Positions 43,169 through 51,648 are shown, counted from the stretch's first letter. The stretch is DNA of 64,000 nt from Bacteroidota bacterium (GCA_016183775.1 JACPDY010000023.1:89597-153596); one strand, 5' to 3'. The notes: a model not told the origin generated them from the sequence alone. Made by a program: numbers and translations.

Positions 43169-44809
43169 TTGTCAAAAAAATCACTTTCCCCCTCGTCCCG
43201 CGTTCCCCGTCAGCCTGCCGAAGCTTTTTCACGCAGGCATGGCCCCTCGTCCCTCATAATTGGATCCCGCGGCAGCGACCTTGCTTTATGGCAAGCTAAC
43301 TTTATTCAAAAAAAACTCGAAGAGATCGGCCTTGAAGCTAAAATAAAAATAATAAAAACTCAAGGCGATAAAATTCAGGATCTGAGCCTGGATAAACTGG
43401 AAGGCAAAGGTTTTTTCACCAAGGAAATTGAGGATGTTCTGCTGGCCGGCGAAATTGATCTGGCAGTACATTCACACAAAGATCTCCCTACAGAGAATCC
43501 AAAAGGTTTAACTATTGCAGCTGTATCATACCGCGAAGACCCCTCGGAATTAATACTGGTACATAAAAGCGCGGTGGATGAACGGCTGAAATACGGATTC
43601 AAAAAAAATGCCAGCGTGGGTACCTCTTCCGCACGCAGAAAGTCACAGCTCCTGGCTTTCAGGGATGATATTACCCTGCACGATCTCAGGGGAAATGTAC
43701 CTACCCGCATACAAAAGCTACGCGACAAACAATACGATGCCATTATGCTGGCCGTTGCAGGTATTGAACGCCTGAATATTGATCTGTCTGAATTTTATTC
43801 CGAAAAAATAAGTCCCAAAGAATTTATTCCTGCCCCGGCACAAGGCGTACTTGCTCTTCAGATACGTGAACAGGATAAAAAGCTTTATCAACTGCTTCAA
43901 CAGTTGAATGAAGCCGAAGTACGTGAAACAACAGGTGTGGAACGTAAAATACTTAACCTGTTTGACGGGGGCTGCCAGCTGCCTTTAGGCGCTTATTGTG
44001 AGAAAGATGAAAATGAAGATGGAGACCCCATTTACAAAGTATGGGCTTCAAAAGCCGAAACCTGGAATAATTTTCCAAAACAAATTTATTTTGAATCGAG
44101 AAAAGCAGAAGGCCTTGCCGAAAAAATAGTCAAAAAACTAAACGAGCTAAAACCCTCATCTGTATTCATTACCAGGGACCCAAAAAAATATGATTATTTT
44201 CAAAAAGCACTCAGTGCAAATGGATTTAAAGTGCAGGCGCGTTCACTTATAGAAATAAAACAGATCGCTATACGTAAATTACCTAAAACAGATTGGGTGT
44301 TCTTTTCCAGCAAAAACGCGGTAAGACATTTTTTTGAACAGGAGCCGCAATTAGAGCAGGTAAAATTCGCGGCTGTTGGCAAAAGCACTTCCGAAGAATT
44401 GCGCAAATTCGGAAAAAAGGCTGAATTTATAGGTTATTCCACGGATACACGCTTAACCGGCAAACAATTTGCCTCGGTGGTTGGTAGCAAAACGGTATTG
44501 TTCCCTCAGGCAAAAGGCAGTATGAAAACCATACAGCAACAATTCAAAGCCGGACAAGTAATAGATATGGTTGTTTATGAAACAATAAAAAACAGCATTG
44601 ACGACCTCGAAGCAGCGGAAATAGTGGTATTTACAAGTCCATCGAATGTAGAAGCCTATTTTGAAAAACACAACATCTCCCCTTCGCAAAAAACTGTGGC
44701 TATGGGCGATGCTACAGCTAACGCATTGCGTAAAATGGGAGTAAAAGCCAATGCAATGCCACCTGCTTTTGATGATCTGGGATTGGTACAGGCAGTGATG
44801 AGTGTGTAA
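43169..44809 (+). CDS. hemC-hemD: Hydroxymethylbilane synthase fused to uroporphyrinogen-III synthase
   Basis: Residues ~30-335 are HemC: IIGSRGSDLALWQANFIQKK, HSHKDLPTE, SSARRKSQLLAF, LRGNVPTRIQKL and the dipyrromethane-cofactor Cys at C269 in DGGCQLPLGAY. Residues ~340-546 are a HemD domain (SVFITRDPKKYDYFQKALSA, VFFSSKNAVRHFF, VVFTSPSNVEAYF). The fusion would pass the unstable hydroxymethylbilane directly on. The only usable start is TTG at 43169, and residues ~7-28 are encoded by spacer-type repeat words, so the N-terminal extension is probably not functional sequence. A second, separate hemD is at 7792. Confidence 0.93.
   Translation: MSKKSLSPSSRVPRQPAEAFSRRHGPSSLIIGSRGSDLALWQANFIQKKLEEIGLEAKIKIIKTQGDKIQDLSLDKLEGKGFFTKEIEDVLLAGEIDLAVHSHKDLPTENPKGLTIAAVSYREDPSELILVHKSAVDERLKYGFKKNASVGTSSARRKSQLLAFRDDITLHDLRGNVPTRIQKLRDKQYDAIMLAVAGIERLNIDLSEFYSEKISPKEFIPAPAQGVLALQIREQDKKLYQLLQQLNEAEVRETTGVERKILNLFDGGCQLPLGAYCEKDENEDGDPIYKVWASKAETWNNFPKQIYFESRKAEGLAEKIVKKLNELKPSSVFITRDPKKYDYFQKALSANGFKVQARSLIEIKQIAIRKLPKTDWVFFSSKNAVRHFFEQEPQLEQVKFAAVGKSTSEELRKFGKKAEFIGYSTDTRLTGKQFASVVGSKTVLFPQAKGSMKTIQQQFKAGQVIDMVVYETIKNSIDDLEAAEIVVFTSPSNVEAYFEKHNISPSQKTVAMGDATANALRKMGVKANAMPPAFDDLGLVQAVMSV
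43189..43257 (+). repeat. Word repeat spanning the hemA-hemCD gap and the hemC N-terminus
   Basis: CCCCTCGTCCC (43189-43199), GCCTGCCG...GCAGGC (43213-43238), then GCCCCTCGTCCCTCAT (43242-43257). CCCTCGTCCC is the complement of the GGGACGAGG words at 4997 and 21690; the GCCTGCC...GGC stem belongs to the family at 26689 and 58387. The stretch is translated as the first ~28 residues of HemC-HemD. Confidence 0.7.
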
Positions 44810-44811
44810 AA

Positions 44812-44960
44812 TAACCGCAGATAATGTGGAGAAAAAACATGCTGAGGGCTGCAGAGAAAAATTAAAATGTCAGGAAAATTGAAAAGAAAAATAAAATTTA
44901 TACGCGATCGGAAATCGCTCCGCGTTTCTCTGCGAAAACACTCCGCGCCCTCTGCGGTTA
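44812..44960 (+). repeat. Nested inverted repeat TAACCGCAGA...TCTGCGGTTA before hemB
   Basis: Outer arms TAACCGCAGA (44812-44821) and TCTGCGGTTA (44951-44960) are perfect complements; inside, GCAGAGAAA (44851-44859) pairs with TTTCTCTGC (44925-44933), and GCGAT/ATCGC (44904-44918) makes a small stem. Similar CGCAGAG/CTCTGCGG words are dispersed in other genomes. The element fills the 164-bp gap between hemCD and hemB and would form a long hairpin in their joint transcript. Confidence 0.7.
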
Positions 44961-44973
44961 AAATTTATTTACT

Positions 44974-45942
44974 ATGAACCAACGACCACGAAGAACCCGT
45001 AAAACACCTATCATCCGTGAGATGGTGGCTGAAACGCGTTTATCAAAGAACATGTTCATTTATCCTTACTTTGTCAGGTCTGGAAAAAAGCAAATAAACC
45101 CCATTGCGGCTATGCCGGGTATCAACCACTTTTCGGTTGATGAACTCATCAAAGATGTTGAACAGGGTTTAAAACATGGTATCAACAAAATATTGCTGTT
45201 TGGCGTAGGTGAAGAAAAAACAAAAAACGCGAGTTCGTCCTTCAGCAAAAATTCAATTGTATCGAAAGCAGTAACTGAACTGAAAAAACAATTTGGTGAT
45301 GACCTGTATGTAATAACTGATGTGTGTGTGTGTGCCTATACCACTCATGGCCATTGCGGCATTCTGCATGGGGATTATGTTCACAATGATGAATCCGTTG
45401 AAGTATTAGCTAAAATGGCATTGAGCCACGCTCAAGCCGGCGCCGACATGGTCGCCCCATCCGATATGATGGATGGCCGGATAGGTGCTATGCGTAAACT
45501 CCTTGACCAAAAAGGATTTGAGAACACTGCGATCATGTCGTACGCGATAAAGTTCGCTTCTGCTTATTACGGGCCATTCCGCGAAGCCGCTGATTCATCA
45601 CCTCAAAAAGGCGACCGGAAAAGCTACCAGATGGATTTCAGAAATGGTAATGAAGCATTGAAAGAAGGACTGCTGGATGAACAGGAAGGCGCCGACATTT
45701 TAATGGTTAAACCGGCCCTGGCGTATTTAGATGTTATACGCAACCTGAAACAAAACACGCTATTACCGGTGGCCTGCTACAATGTATCGGGCGAGTATAG
45801 CATGGTTAAAACAGCGGCCAAACAAGGGCTGCTGGATGAGCAAAAAATAGTGCTAGAGAATATGTACGCATTCGCACGCGCGGGTGCGGATATTATTATA
45901 ACTTACCACGCGAAAGATATTTTGCAGAAGAAGTGGTTATGA
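44974..45942 (+). CDS. hemB: Delta-aminolevulinic acid dehydratase (porphobilinogen synthase)
   Basis: Joins two 5-aminolevulinate molecules to porphobilinogen. 322 aa with the metal-binding cysteines in TDVCVCAYTTHGHCGIL (zinc type), the substrate lysines in SYAIKFASAYYGPFREAA and ILMVKPALAYLDVI, and PSDMMDGRIGAMR. Its stop lies 3 bp from the stop of the convergent ATPase gene. Last of the haem genes here; read after hemCD through the inverted repeat. Confidence 0.96.
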   Translation: MNQRPRRTRKTPIIREMVAETRLSKNMFIYPYFVRSGKKQINPIAAMPGINHFSVDELIKDVEQGLKHGINKILLFGVGEEKTKNASSSFSKNSIVSKAVTELKKQFGDDLYVITDVCVCAYTTHGHCGILHGDYVHNDESVEVLAKMALSHAQAGADMVAPSDMMDGRIGAMRKLLDQKGFENTAIMSYAIKFASAYYGPFREAADSSPQKGDRKSYQMDFRNGNEALKEGLLDEQEGADILMVKPALAYLDVIRNLKQNTLLPVACYNVSGEYSMVKTAAKQGLLDEQKIVLENMYAFARAGADIIITYHAKDILQKKWL

Positions 45943-45945
45943 AGA

Positions 45946-47088
45946 TCACGAAATGTATTCTAAATAATTCTCTTTATTAATTAAAGTAAACGAGGCATCC
46001 GGATATGCTTTATGAAAAGCGCCGGGAATTTTTTTCTTCTTAATACCCCACTTACATTCAAAAGCTGTTAAGCCACCATTCACAAGCTCAATAAGATCGA
46101 TCTCCTGCCCATCATACGTACGCCAGAAATAATATTCAGGGCTGTATTTTCTGCTTTGATTGTATTTGATCCGCTCACTAATGAAATAATTTTCCCACAA
46201 TTGCCCATGGTCAATCCGCGAGGCGAGTATATTGAAATTATTAATGATGGCATTACGAATTCCATTATCATAAAAATACCATTTCTTGCTTTTTACAACC
46301 TCTTTGCGCAAATTGCCGGAGTAGCCGCCCAGAGGATATATAATAAATACTTTCATTAACAGATCGAGGTAATTTTCTACAGTAACTTTATTAAGACCCA
46401 AAGTATTTGCCAATTCATTCAATGAAACTTCCTGTCCACATTGAAAGGCTAATAATTTTAACAGCTGCAAAATTTTATCTGAATTACGCAAACCGCGATA
46501 CATAAAAATATCTTTCAGCAAATACGATTGAACCAGGTCCTTCAGGTATTCTTCTTTTTCTGAATTAGAATCCAAATAGATCAATTCCGGATAGCTGCCG
46601 TACACAAGACGATTCTCAAGATTTGAGATAGTTTCAAATACATTCTCCCTTTTCTTTAATTCACATTGTGCTACCGGCAGCAGCAAATGTGTATAGCTGC
46701 GACCCGTTAAAGGTTCTCCAACTTTATTAACCAGGTCGAAAGAGGAAGATCCGGATGCGATAATCGTTATTCCTTTTATACCATCGATCATTAACTTTAA
46801 TGCCATTCCAACTTCCGGAATATTCTGTGCCTCATCAATAATTATTAATTTTTTTCCGGCAAACAACCCCTTATAATTGGCAACAGTACGTTGTGCTAAT
46901 TTTTCCTGCACATTAATATCCTCTGCCAAAAGAAACAAACTATCTGCTGCGTATTTTTTCGCCAACTGCTCCAATAAAAAAGTCTTACCCACTCTGCGTG
47001 TACCGTACAGCACAAGCACCTTTTGCTGGCCTATACGGCTTTCCAATTGTTTTTGAATATATCGTTCTACTTGAACAACATTTTCCAT
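45946..47088 (-). CDS. AAA-type ATPase with DUF4143 domain
   Basis: 380 aa. Walker A LYGTRRVGKTFLLEQL (about 28-43), Walker B KLIIIDEAQNIPE, sensor region IASGSSSFDL, then GRSYTHLLLPVAQCEL and a C-terminal DUF4143 part with a helix-turn-helix-like piece (SLNELANTLGLNKVTVENYL) and the nuclease-like IDLIELVNGGLTAFECKWG. These proteins are common, sporadically distributed and of unknown function. It stands alone after an AT-rich spacer with a 32-bp palindrome, and is more AT-rich than hemB, so it may be a transferred gene. Confidence 0.88.
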   Translation of the reverse strand: MENVVQVERYIQKQLESRIGQQKVLVLYGTRRVGKTFLLEQLAKKYAADSLFLLAEDINVQEKLAQRTVANYKGLFAGKKLIIIDEAQNIPEVGMALKLMIDGIKGITIIASGSSSFDLVNKVGEPLTGRSYTHLLLPVAQCELKKRENVFETISNLENRLVYGSYPELIYLDSNSEKEEYLKDLVQSYLLKDIFMYRGLRNSDKILQLLKLLAFQCGQEVSLNELANTLGLNKVTVENYLDLLMKVFIIYPLGGYSGNLRKEVVKSKKWYFYDNGIRNAIINNFNILASRIDHGQLWENYFISERIKYNQSRKYSPEYYFWRTYDGQEIDLIELVNGGLTAFECKWGIKKKKIPGAFHKAYPDASFTLINKENYLEYIS

Positions 47089-47152
47089 AATATACTAGAT
47101 TATTATTAATTTATACATATAAATATACTAAATAATATTAATATAATATATA

Positions 47153-47184
47153 AATTATCCAAATTAATATTAATTTGGATAATT
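47153..47184. promoter_or_regulatory. 32-bp perfect palindrome
   Basis: Half-site AATTATCCAAATTAAT followed directly by its exact complement. It lies 64 bp upstream of the ATPase ATG and 59 bp past the stop of the gene at 47244, both on the minus strand. It may be an operator for the ATPase gene or a hairpin ending the upstream transcript; the sequence downstream on the minus strand is U-rich. Confidence 0.6.
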
Positions 47185-47243
47185 ATATTTTAAATAACTG
47201 ACTATACGCAATTTGTAAATCTATAAGGATTTTGATGTTCCGG

Positions 47244-47702
47244 CTATTTTATCTTCACCATCTGCAGAGGTTCAACCAACCCGGTCATTTGTTTGCCTGC
47301 CTTATCCTGCACAACAATGTTTTCGAAAGTGAATTTAACACCGGTACCTGCCTGAGTAAGTATGTCTTTTACTACGTTGTTAAGTTTTCTGTTTTGTATC
47401 TTTTTTGCCGCATTTCCTCCATTTACCGGAATCAACAGGTTGCTGCTTAAAAATGTAAAGTCCTGAACATTCCCCTTGGCATCAATCACGTAGAGCTTAT
47501 CCGATTTTAAACCCAGCTTGTACATTTTTTTTCCGGTTTTATTTTCAACACGCTTGAAAATATGAACACCAAACGGGAAAAGATCAGGATTAATGCGAGT
47601 AACGGTTTCGGCTGAGTCGGTGGTTGTTTGCCTGTAACTTTGGCGACCATAGCCACAAACTGATGCTATAAAAAAAACAGAAAATAAAATATGTCGTTTC
47701 AT
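47244..47702 (-). CDS. Secreted protein, GldM-C-terminus-like, paralogue 1
   Basis: The ATG at 47702 gives a signal peptide (MKRHILFSVFFIASVCGYG). 152 aa. The body has VTRINPDLFPFGVHIFKRVE, LYVIDAKGNVQDFTFLSS and the end KFTFENIVVQDKAGKQM then LVEPLQMVKIK. The end resembles the last domain of GldM (phrase F-E-N-I-V-V-x-D-x-x-G-K), suggesting an Ig-like fold; that is a reading by eye. It shares its whole layout with the gene at 47995, so the two are a diverged duplicate pair beside the T9SS genes. Confidence 0.65.
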   Translation of the reverse strand: MKRHILFSVFFIASVCGYGRQSYRQTTTDSAETVTRINPDLFPFGVHIFKRVENKTGKKMYKLGLKSDKLYVIDAKGNVQDFTFLSSNLLIPVNGGNAAKKIQNRKLNNVVKDILTQAGTGVKFTFENIVVQDKAGKQMTGLVEPLQMVKIK

Positions 47703-47817
47703 TAAATAGGGGCTACTGAAAAAGTACAAACCTCAATAAAATTAAACCATTGAACACCTATACAATCAAATTAGGTGCAAGCTTTTTAATCACATATATT
47801 TAAAAAATCGTTCATTT

Positions 47818-47843
47818 ACTTTTCTTCCTTGATGAAGAAAAGT
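47818..47843 (+). repeat. ACTTTTCTTC-n6-GAAGAAAAGT palindrome (REP-like)
   Basis: A perfect 10-bp stem with loop CTTGAT, followed by AACAAAAGAAATCAAGACAA. The same plan (stem, AGTAACAAAAG, ATCAAGAC) is known to me from dispersed intergenic elements in many bacteria. The conserved-looking stretch may run on to about 47965 (CCGGCGCTCGGGTAAATAA...). It fills most of the 292-bp gap between the two paralogues; nothing else is seen there. Confidence 0.6.
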
Positions 47844-47994
47844 AACAAAAGAAATCAAGACAAAACGATTGCTTACACACAAGGCTACACGGCACCGCGT
47901 TTTGTCGTGGCCGGCGCTCGGGTAAATAATATCATTTTCCGAACGTTTTCTATGGGCTTGTCTTTTCAGCAGACCCTAAATAGGTTAAGTTTAA

Positions 47995-48459
47995 TTACTT
48001 TACCCGCTGTATAACCAAAGGCCTGACAATATCCTTATGGCTTTTACGATCGCTGTCGCGCACAACAACTCCATCAAAATAAACTTTTGAACCAATATCG
48101 CTTTTTGCCATCACAGTATGTATTTCGTCGGCAATTGAATTGCCGACACAACTGAATATTTCTATCCCTCCACCCTTCAGTGATACAGAACAATCAAAAT
48201 TGTCAATTATATATGGCTGAATATTTCCAGTACTATCAATAACAAAAATTTTATCTGTATGAATACCTAAACGCAGGGTGTTATTATCTTTCTTCTCCTC
48301 GACCCTTTTATACGTGAATGCATTCACAATAAAAACAGTCGGGTCTATTGAAGTCACTTTGTCAACAGAAGCAGAAGGAAGCGTCGCCATTTCATTTTGA
48401 CCAAAGGCATTGATCACAGCTAAAACACAAAACGCAAGAAAGAAACAAAATCTGATCAT
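47995..48459 (-). CDS. Secreted protein, GldM-C-terminus-like, paralogue 2
   Basis: The ATG at 48459 begins a signal peptide (MIRFCFFLAFCVLAVINAFG); the open frame upstream is not signal-like. 154 aa. Same plan as the gene at 47244: VTSIDPTVFIVNAFTYKRVE, KIFVIDSTGNIQPYIIDNF, and the end SKVYFDGVVVRDSDRKS then IVRPLVIQRVK. Two cysteines (FDCS, FSCVG) are specific to this copy. Function unknown. It starts 74 bp after the murF stop, on the same strand, so it may be read from the murF transcript. Confidence 0.65.
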   Translation of the reverse strand: MIRFCFFLAFCVLAVINAFGQNEMATLPSASVDKVTSIDPTVFIVNAFTYKRVEEKKDNNTLRLGIHTDKIFVIDSTGNIQPYIIDNFDCSVSLKGGGIEIFSCVGNSIADEIHTVMAKSDIGSKVYFDGVVVRDSDRKSHKDIVRPLVIQRVK

Positions 48460-48533
48460 ATTCAAAATCTTTTTACCAAAAGAAACGAGTTCAATTAGGC
48501 TGCATGAAAAAAGAAAAGCATATCTCATGTATT

Positions 48534-49850
48534 TTAATTTATAACTTCCACTACTTTCTCCAGCTTCACGCCCCGAGAGCCTTTCACAAGTATGGAGGCA
48601 TTCTTCAAAGGGTATTCTTTAAAATAAACGCATAAATCATCGGCAGTTTCAAATAATTGCGCGCTAACGGTGTTATTCACCTTCTTAAAATTTTTACCTA
48701 CCAAATACACTTTTTTAAACTCTTTGTCTTTTACAAGATCGATGATCGCCTGGTGCTCTCCCACAGTCTCATTGCCGAGTTCAAGCATTTCACCTAATAT
48801 GAGGATCTTTTCAGGCCAGTTCAACTCCGAAAAATTTTCAATGGCCGCTTTCATGCTGGTCGGGTTGGCATTGTATGCATCAAGTATAATTTTATTTGTA
48901 CCTTTTTCTATCAGTTGAGAACGGCTGTTCGATGGCACATATCCTTCAAGCGCTTCATTTATTTTTTGCTCATCAACACCAAAATGACTTGCAATACATG
49001 CAGCAGCGAGAATGTTTTCAAAATTATACCTGCCGGCCAGGTGCGTATTCAATAATTGCCGGTCGATCAACGGGGTGATTGTTTCTGTTCTTTTCCAACG
49101 CATTTTTACAAATGGGTCGGCTTTAACAAGTGTCCCCTGAACATTTACCTGGTTAGTAGTACCATACAACAAAACACGGTTTCCGGCGGCCTGCTTTACA
49201 AGCAGATCGTTATCGGCATTCACGAACAATAACCCGTTCTTTTTCTTAATATAATCGTAGAGTTCGCTTTTCGCCTTTATCACTCCTTCTGGTCCTCCAA
49301 AGCCCTCCAGGTGAGCCCGCCCGATATTTGTAATTATTCCATAATCAGGTTCTGCAATGGCACACAATCCTGCGATCTCCCCGATATGGTTCGCGCCCAT
49401 TTCGATCACTGCCATTTCGTGTGTGTTGGTAAGAGTAAGCAACGTAAGCGGAACACCAATGTGATTATTTAAATTGCCCTTTGTAGAAAGTGTATTGTAT
49501 TTTTTGCTGAGTGCCAGGCTGATCAGCTCCTTGGTTGTTGTTTTACCATTACTGCCGGTTATAGCTATGACAGGAGTGTTAAGCATTCGCCGGTGATAAT
49601 TAGCCAAGGCCTGCAGGGTTTCCAATACGTCCGGAACAAATAAGAATTGTTTACCTTTCACATATTGCTCTTCATCAACTATAGCATAGGCGCATCCGCC
49701 CTTAACAGCCTGTTCTGCGAACGTATTTCCATTGAAATTGGCGCCCTTCAATGCAAAAAACAAGGTTTCCTTTTTAATATCACGCGTGTCGGTACATACA
49801 ACAGGATGCTGTTCAAAAATTTTGTACAGAAGCGCGATAGGTGTGAACAT
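48534..49850 (-). CDS. murF: UDP-N-acetylmuramoyl-tripeptide--D-alanyl-D-alanine ligase
   Basis: Adds D-Ala-D-Ala to the UDP-MurNAc-tripeptide, the last cytoplasmic step of the peptidoglycan stem. 438 aa. N-terminal UDP-binding domain (CTDTRDIKKETLFFALKGAN), ATP loop VIAITGSNGKTTTKELISLA (about 94-113), NNHIGVPLTLL, EMGANHIGEIAGL, DAYNANPTSMKAAI and C-terminal VLVKGSRGVKLEKVVEV. Next to gldJ, separated by a terminator; murF near gldJ also occurs in other gliding Bacteroidota. Confidence 0.95.
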   Translation of the reverse strand: MFTPIALLYKIFEQHPVVCTDTRDIKKETLFFALKGANFNGNTFAEQAVKGGCAYAIVDEEQYVKGKQFLFVPDVLETLQALANYHRRMLNTPVIAITGSNGKTTTKELISLALSKKYNTLSTKGNLNNHIGVPLTLLTLTNTHEMAVIEMGANHIGEIAGLCAIAEPDYGIITNIGRAHLEGFGGPEGVIKAKSELYDYIKKKNGLLFVNADNDLLVKQAAGNRVLLYGTTNQVNVQGTLVKADPFVKMRWKRTETITPLIDRQLLNTHLAGRYNFENILAAACIASHFGVDEQKINEALEGYVPSNSRSQLIEKGTNKIILDAYNANPTSMKAAIENFSELNWPEKILILGEMLELGNETVGEHQAIIDLVKDKEFKKVYLVGKNFKKVNNTVSAQLFETADDLCVYFKEYPLKNASILVKGSRGVKLEKVVEVIN

Positions 49851-50060
49851 GTTTAAGCGAATTTAAAATTACTCTGTATATTCCAGCAGCCTCTGTCTCA
49901 ACAGTCTTGATGAATAATAGATTTGAATAACGAATAGTGAAGCAATTGAAAGAAATATAAAATTAAGGAAACGAAATTTACTTCTTAATTCGGTATTCAA
50001 TTGTTCGAATGTTCACAATTCAATTTTTACAAAAATTGCTTTAAGCAAGTTAATAAATTA

Positions 50061-50095
50061 CAAAGCCCCAAGTTAAAAACTAACCCGGGGCTTTG
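50061..50095 (-). terminator. Terminator-like hairpin after gldJ
   Basis: CAAAGCCCC (50061-50069) and GGGGCTTTG (50087-50095) form a perfect 9-bp stem, 24 bp past the gldJ stop on the minus strand, followed there by TAATTTATTAAC, a weak U-tract. Confidence 0.65.
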
Positions 50096-50118
50096 CCAAA
50101 TAATTTATTACAATAATT

Positions 50119-51648
50119 TTAGTTGCCTAAGCCGATTGGACTGCCAACGCGTGTCATTGCACAACGGAAACCTAACCAAGGCGCAGTTTGGCGCTGATCG
50201 AGGTAGCGGCGTGTGCCCGGATTCATCCAATATGCACGGTCGTGCCAGTTACCGCCTTTAAACACACGGGCTTTATCATTGATCATTGAATACACTGCAT
50301 ATTCATACATGATCTTATTTCCCCGTTGAGCGGCATCTTCACCTTCCCCATAATATACACTCGAGTTTATATCACCATCAAGATAGTTAATGTTATCGGC
50401 ATACTTATAATTCCTGCGTTCATCAAGGTTGTCCTCATTGTTAGAGATACTTACATCCCTCCATTTTACCATGCCCGGAATATTAACAATATTACTGTCT
50501 TTATCATATAATACCGAATCGGTATTGATCACAATATCGTTTGGTCCGTTAGCAGGGTCTTTAACCTGTGTTTTAAACACATTACCACGGAACGGGCGGA
50601 AATCTTCTTTATCTTCAGGAGAAAGCGGACGAAACACATCCATCACCCATTCACTGACGTTACCAGCCATGTTATACAATCCATAATCATTCGGCCAATA
50701 AGAGAATACAGGAGTTGTTATATCACCGGCATCATTCAGGTAACCGGCGGCACCCATCTGATCACCATTGCTGCGTTTGTAGTTAGCCAAAAACTGTCCG
50801 ATAAACTTATCTTCAGGATTACGTACTGAGTGTCCGTTCCATGGATATAACCGTCTTTCAGTGATCCGCTCACCTATTGTATTACCAATCAAAGCAGCTG
50901 ATGCATATTCCCATTCCGCTTCAGTGGGCAGGCGGTAACGGGGTAATAATATACCATCCTCCATGCGTACCTGACGTTCACCTGAACCATTTGGATCAAT
51001 AGATGGCAGGTTAGTTACAACCTGGCCCGTCCATTTACCTGCAAAATACTGATCGGTGTTAAAGTAATCGGCCTCAGATGGGTTTGGATTATGATCCAAT
51101 ATACCTTCACGTATTAAAACAAATTCGTTCACGCGATCTGTACGCCATGCACAGAAATCACTTGCCTGCAGCCAGTTTACTCCAACCACAGGATAATCCC
51201 TGTATGCAGGGTGACGCAGGTAATATTCTACATAAGGCTCATTGAAAGCGGTTCTCTCGCGCCAGCAAAGTGTATCGGGTAAAGCTTTCTTATAGATCTC
51301 ATAGAAGTTTGCATTGAACACCCGGAAGGTCCAGTGCAAATACTCAAGATAATCGAGATTACGCACCTCTGTTTCATCCATATAGAATGATGAAACCGTG
51401 ATCCTGCGGGGAACATTATTCCAATCATATGTTACATCCTGCTCAGCACGGCCCATTGTAAATGTTCCGCCTTCAACCAGGATCAGTCCGGGCCCGGTTT
51501 CCTGTTCCATGTATGGCACTACTTCAAAACCACCATTTTTGGGCTCGTTATAAGCCCAGCCTGTAACCGGTGAACGCTCCTTTGAACATGAAACGATAAT
51601 TACCGCTCCTGTAATAAAAGCCAGCTTTGATAGTTTCTTCATTTTCAT
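50119..51648 (-). CDS. gldJ: Gliding-motility / T9SS lipoprotein GldJ
   Basis: 509 aa. Lipoprotein signal with C21 in IIVSC. Then TGWAYNEPKNGGFEVVPYME and the formylglycine-generating-enzyme-like (SUMF1) domain: GPGLILVEGGTFTMGRAEQD, SFYMDETEVRNLDYLEYL, RLPTEAEWEYASAA, AGNVSEWVMDVFRPL, FKGGNWHDRAYWMNPGTRRY and LGFRCAM. GldK has a similar domain, but the NGGFEV start and the place beside porU/porV point to GldJ. It is an outer-membrane lipoprotein needed for T9SS and, in gliders, for motility. gldKLMN are not in the window. ATG at 51648 or two codons later. Confidence 0.88.
   Translation of the reverse strand: MKMKKLSKLAFITGAVIIVSCSKERSPVTGWAYNEPKNGGFEVVPYMEQETGPGLILVEGGTFTMGRAEQDVTYDWNNVPRRITVSSFYMDETEVRNLDYLEYLHWTFRVFNANFYEIYKKALPDTLCWRERTAFNEPYVEYYLRHPAYRDYPVVGVNWLQASDFCAWRTDRVNEFVLIREGILDHNPNPSEADYFNTDQYFAGKWTGQVVTNLPSIDPNGSGERQVRMEDGILLPRYRLPTEAEWEYASAALIGNTIGERITERRLYPWNGHSVRNPEDKFIGQFLANYKRSNGDQMGAAGYLNDAGDITTPVFSYWPNDYGLYNMAGNVSEWVMDVFRPLSPEDKEDFRPFRGNVFKTQVKDPANGPNDIVINTDSVLYDKDSNIVNIPGMVKWRDVSISNNEDNLDERRNYKYADNINYLDGDINSSVYYGEGEDAAQRGNKIMYEYAVYSMINDKARVFKGGNWHDRAYWMNPGTRRYLDQRQTAPWLGFRCAMTRVGSPIGLGN

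Noticed and set aside
43169..44809. HemC-HemD as an artefact of two adjacent genes
   Set aside because: One continuous frame with no stop or start between the complete HemC (with its cofactor Cys) and the HemD domain; a true fusion.
47829..48014. 61-codon plus-strand frame between the GldM-like genes
   Set aside because: It is the translation of a REP-like palindromic element, with no protein-like pattern.
50119..51648. Assignment as GldK
   Set aside because: No gldL/M/N follow, and the position beside porU/porV and murF plus the NGGFEV start favour GldJ.
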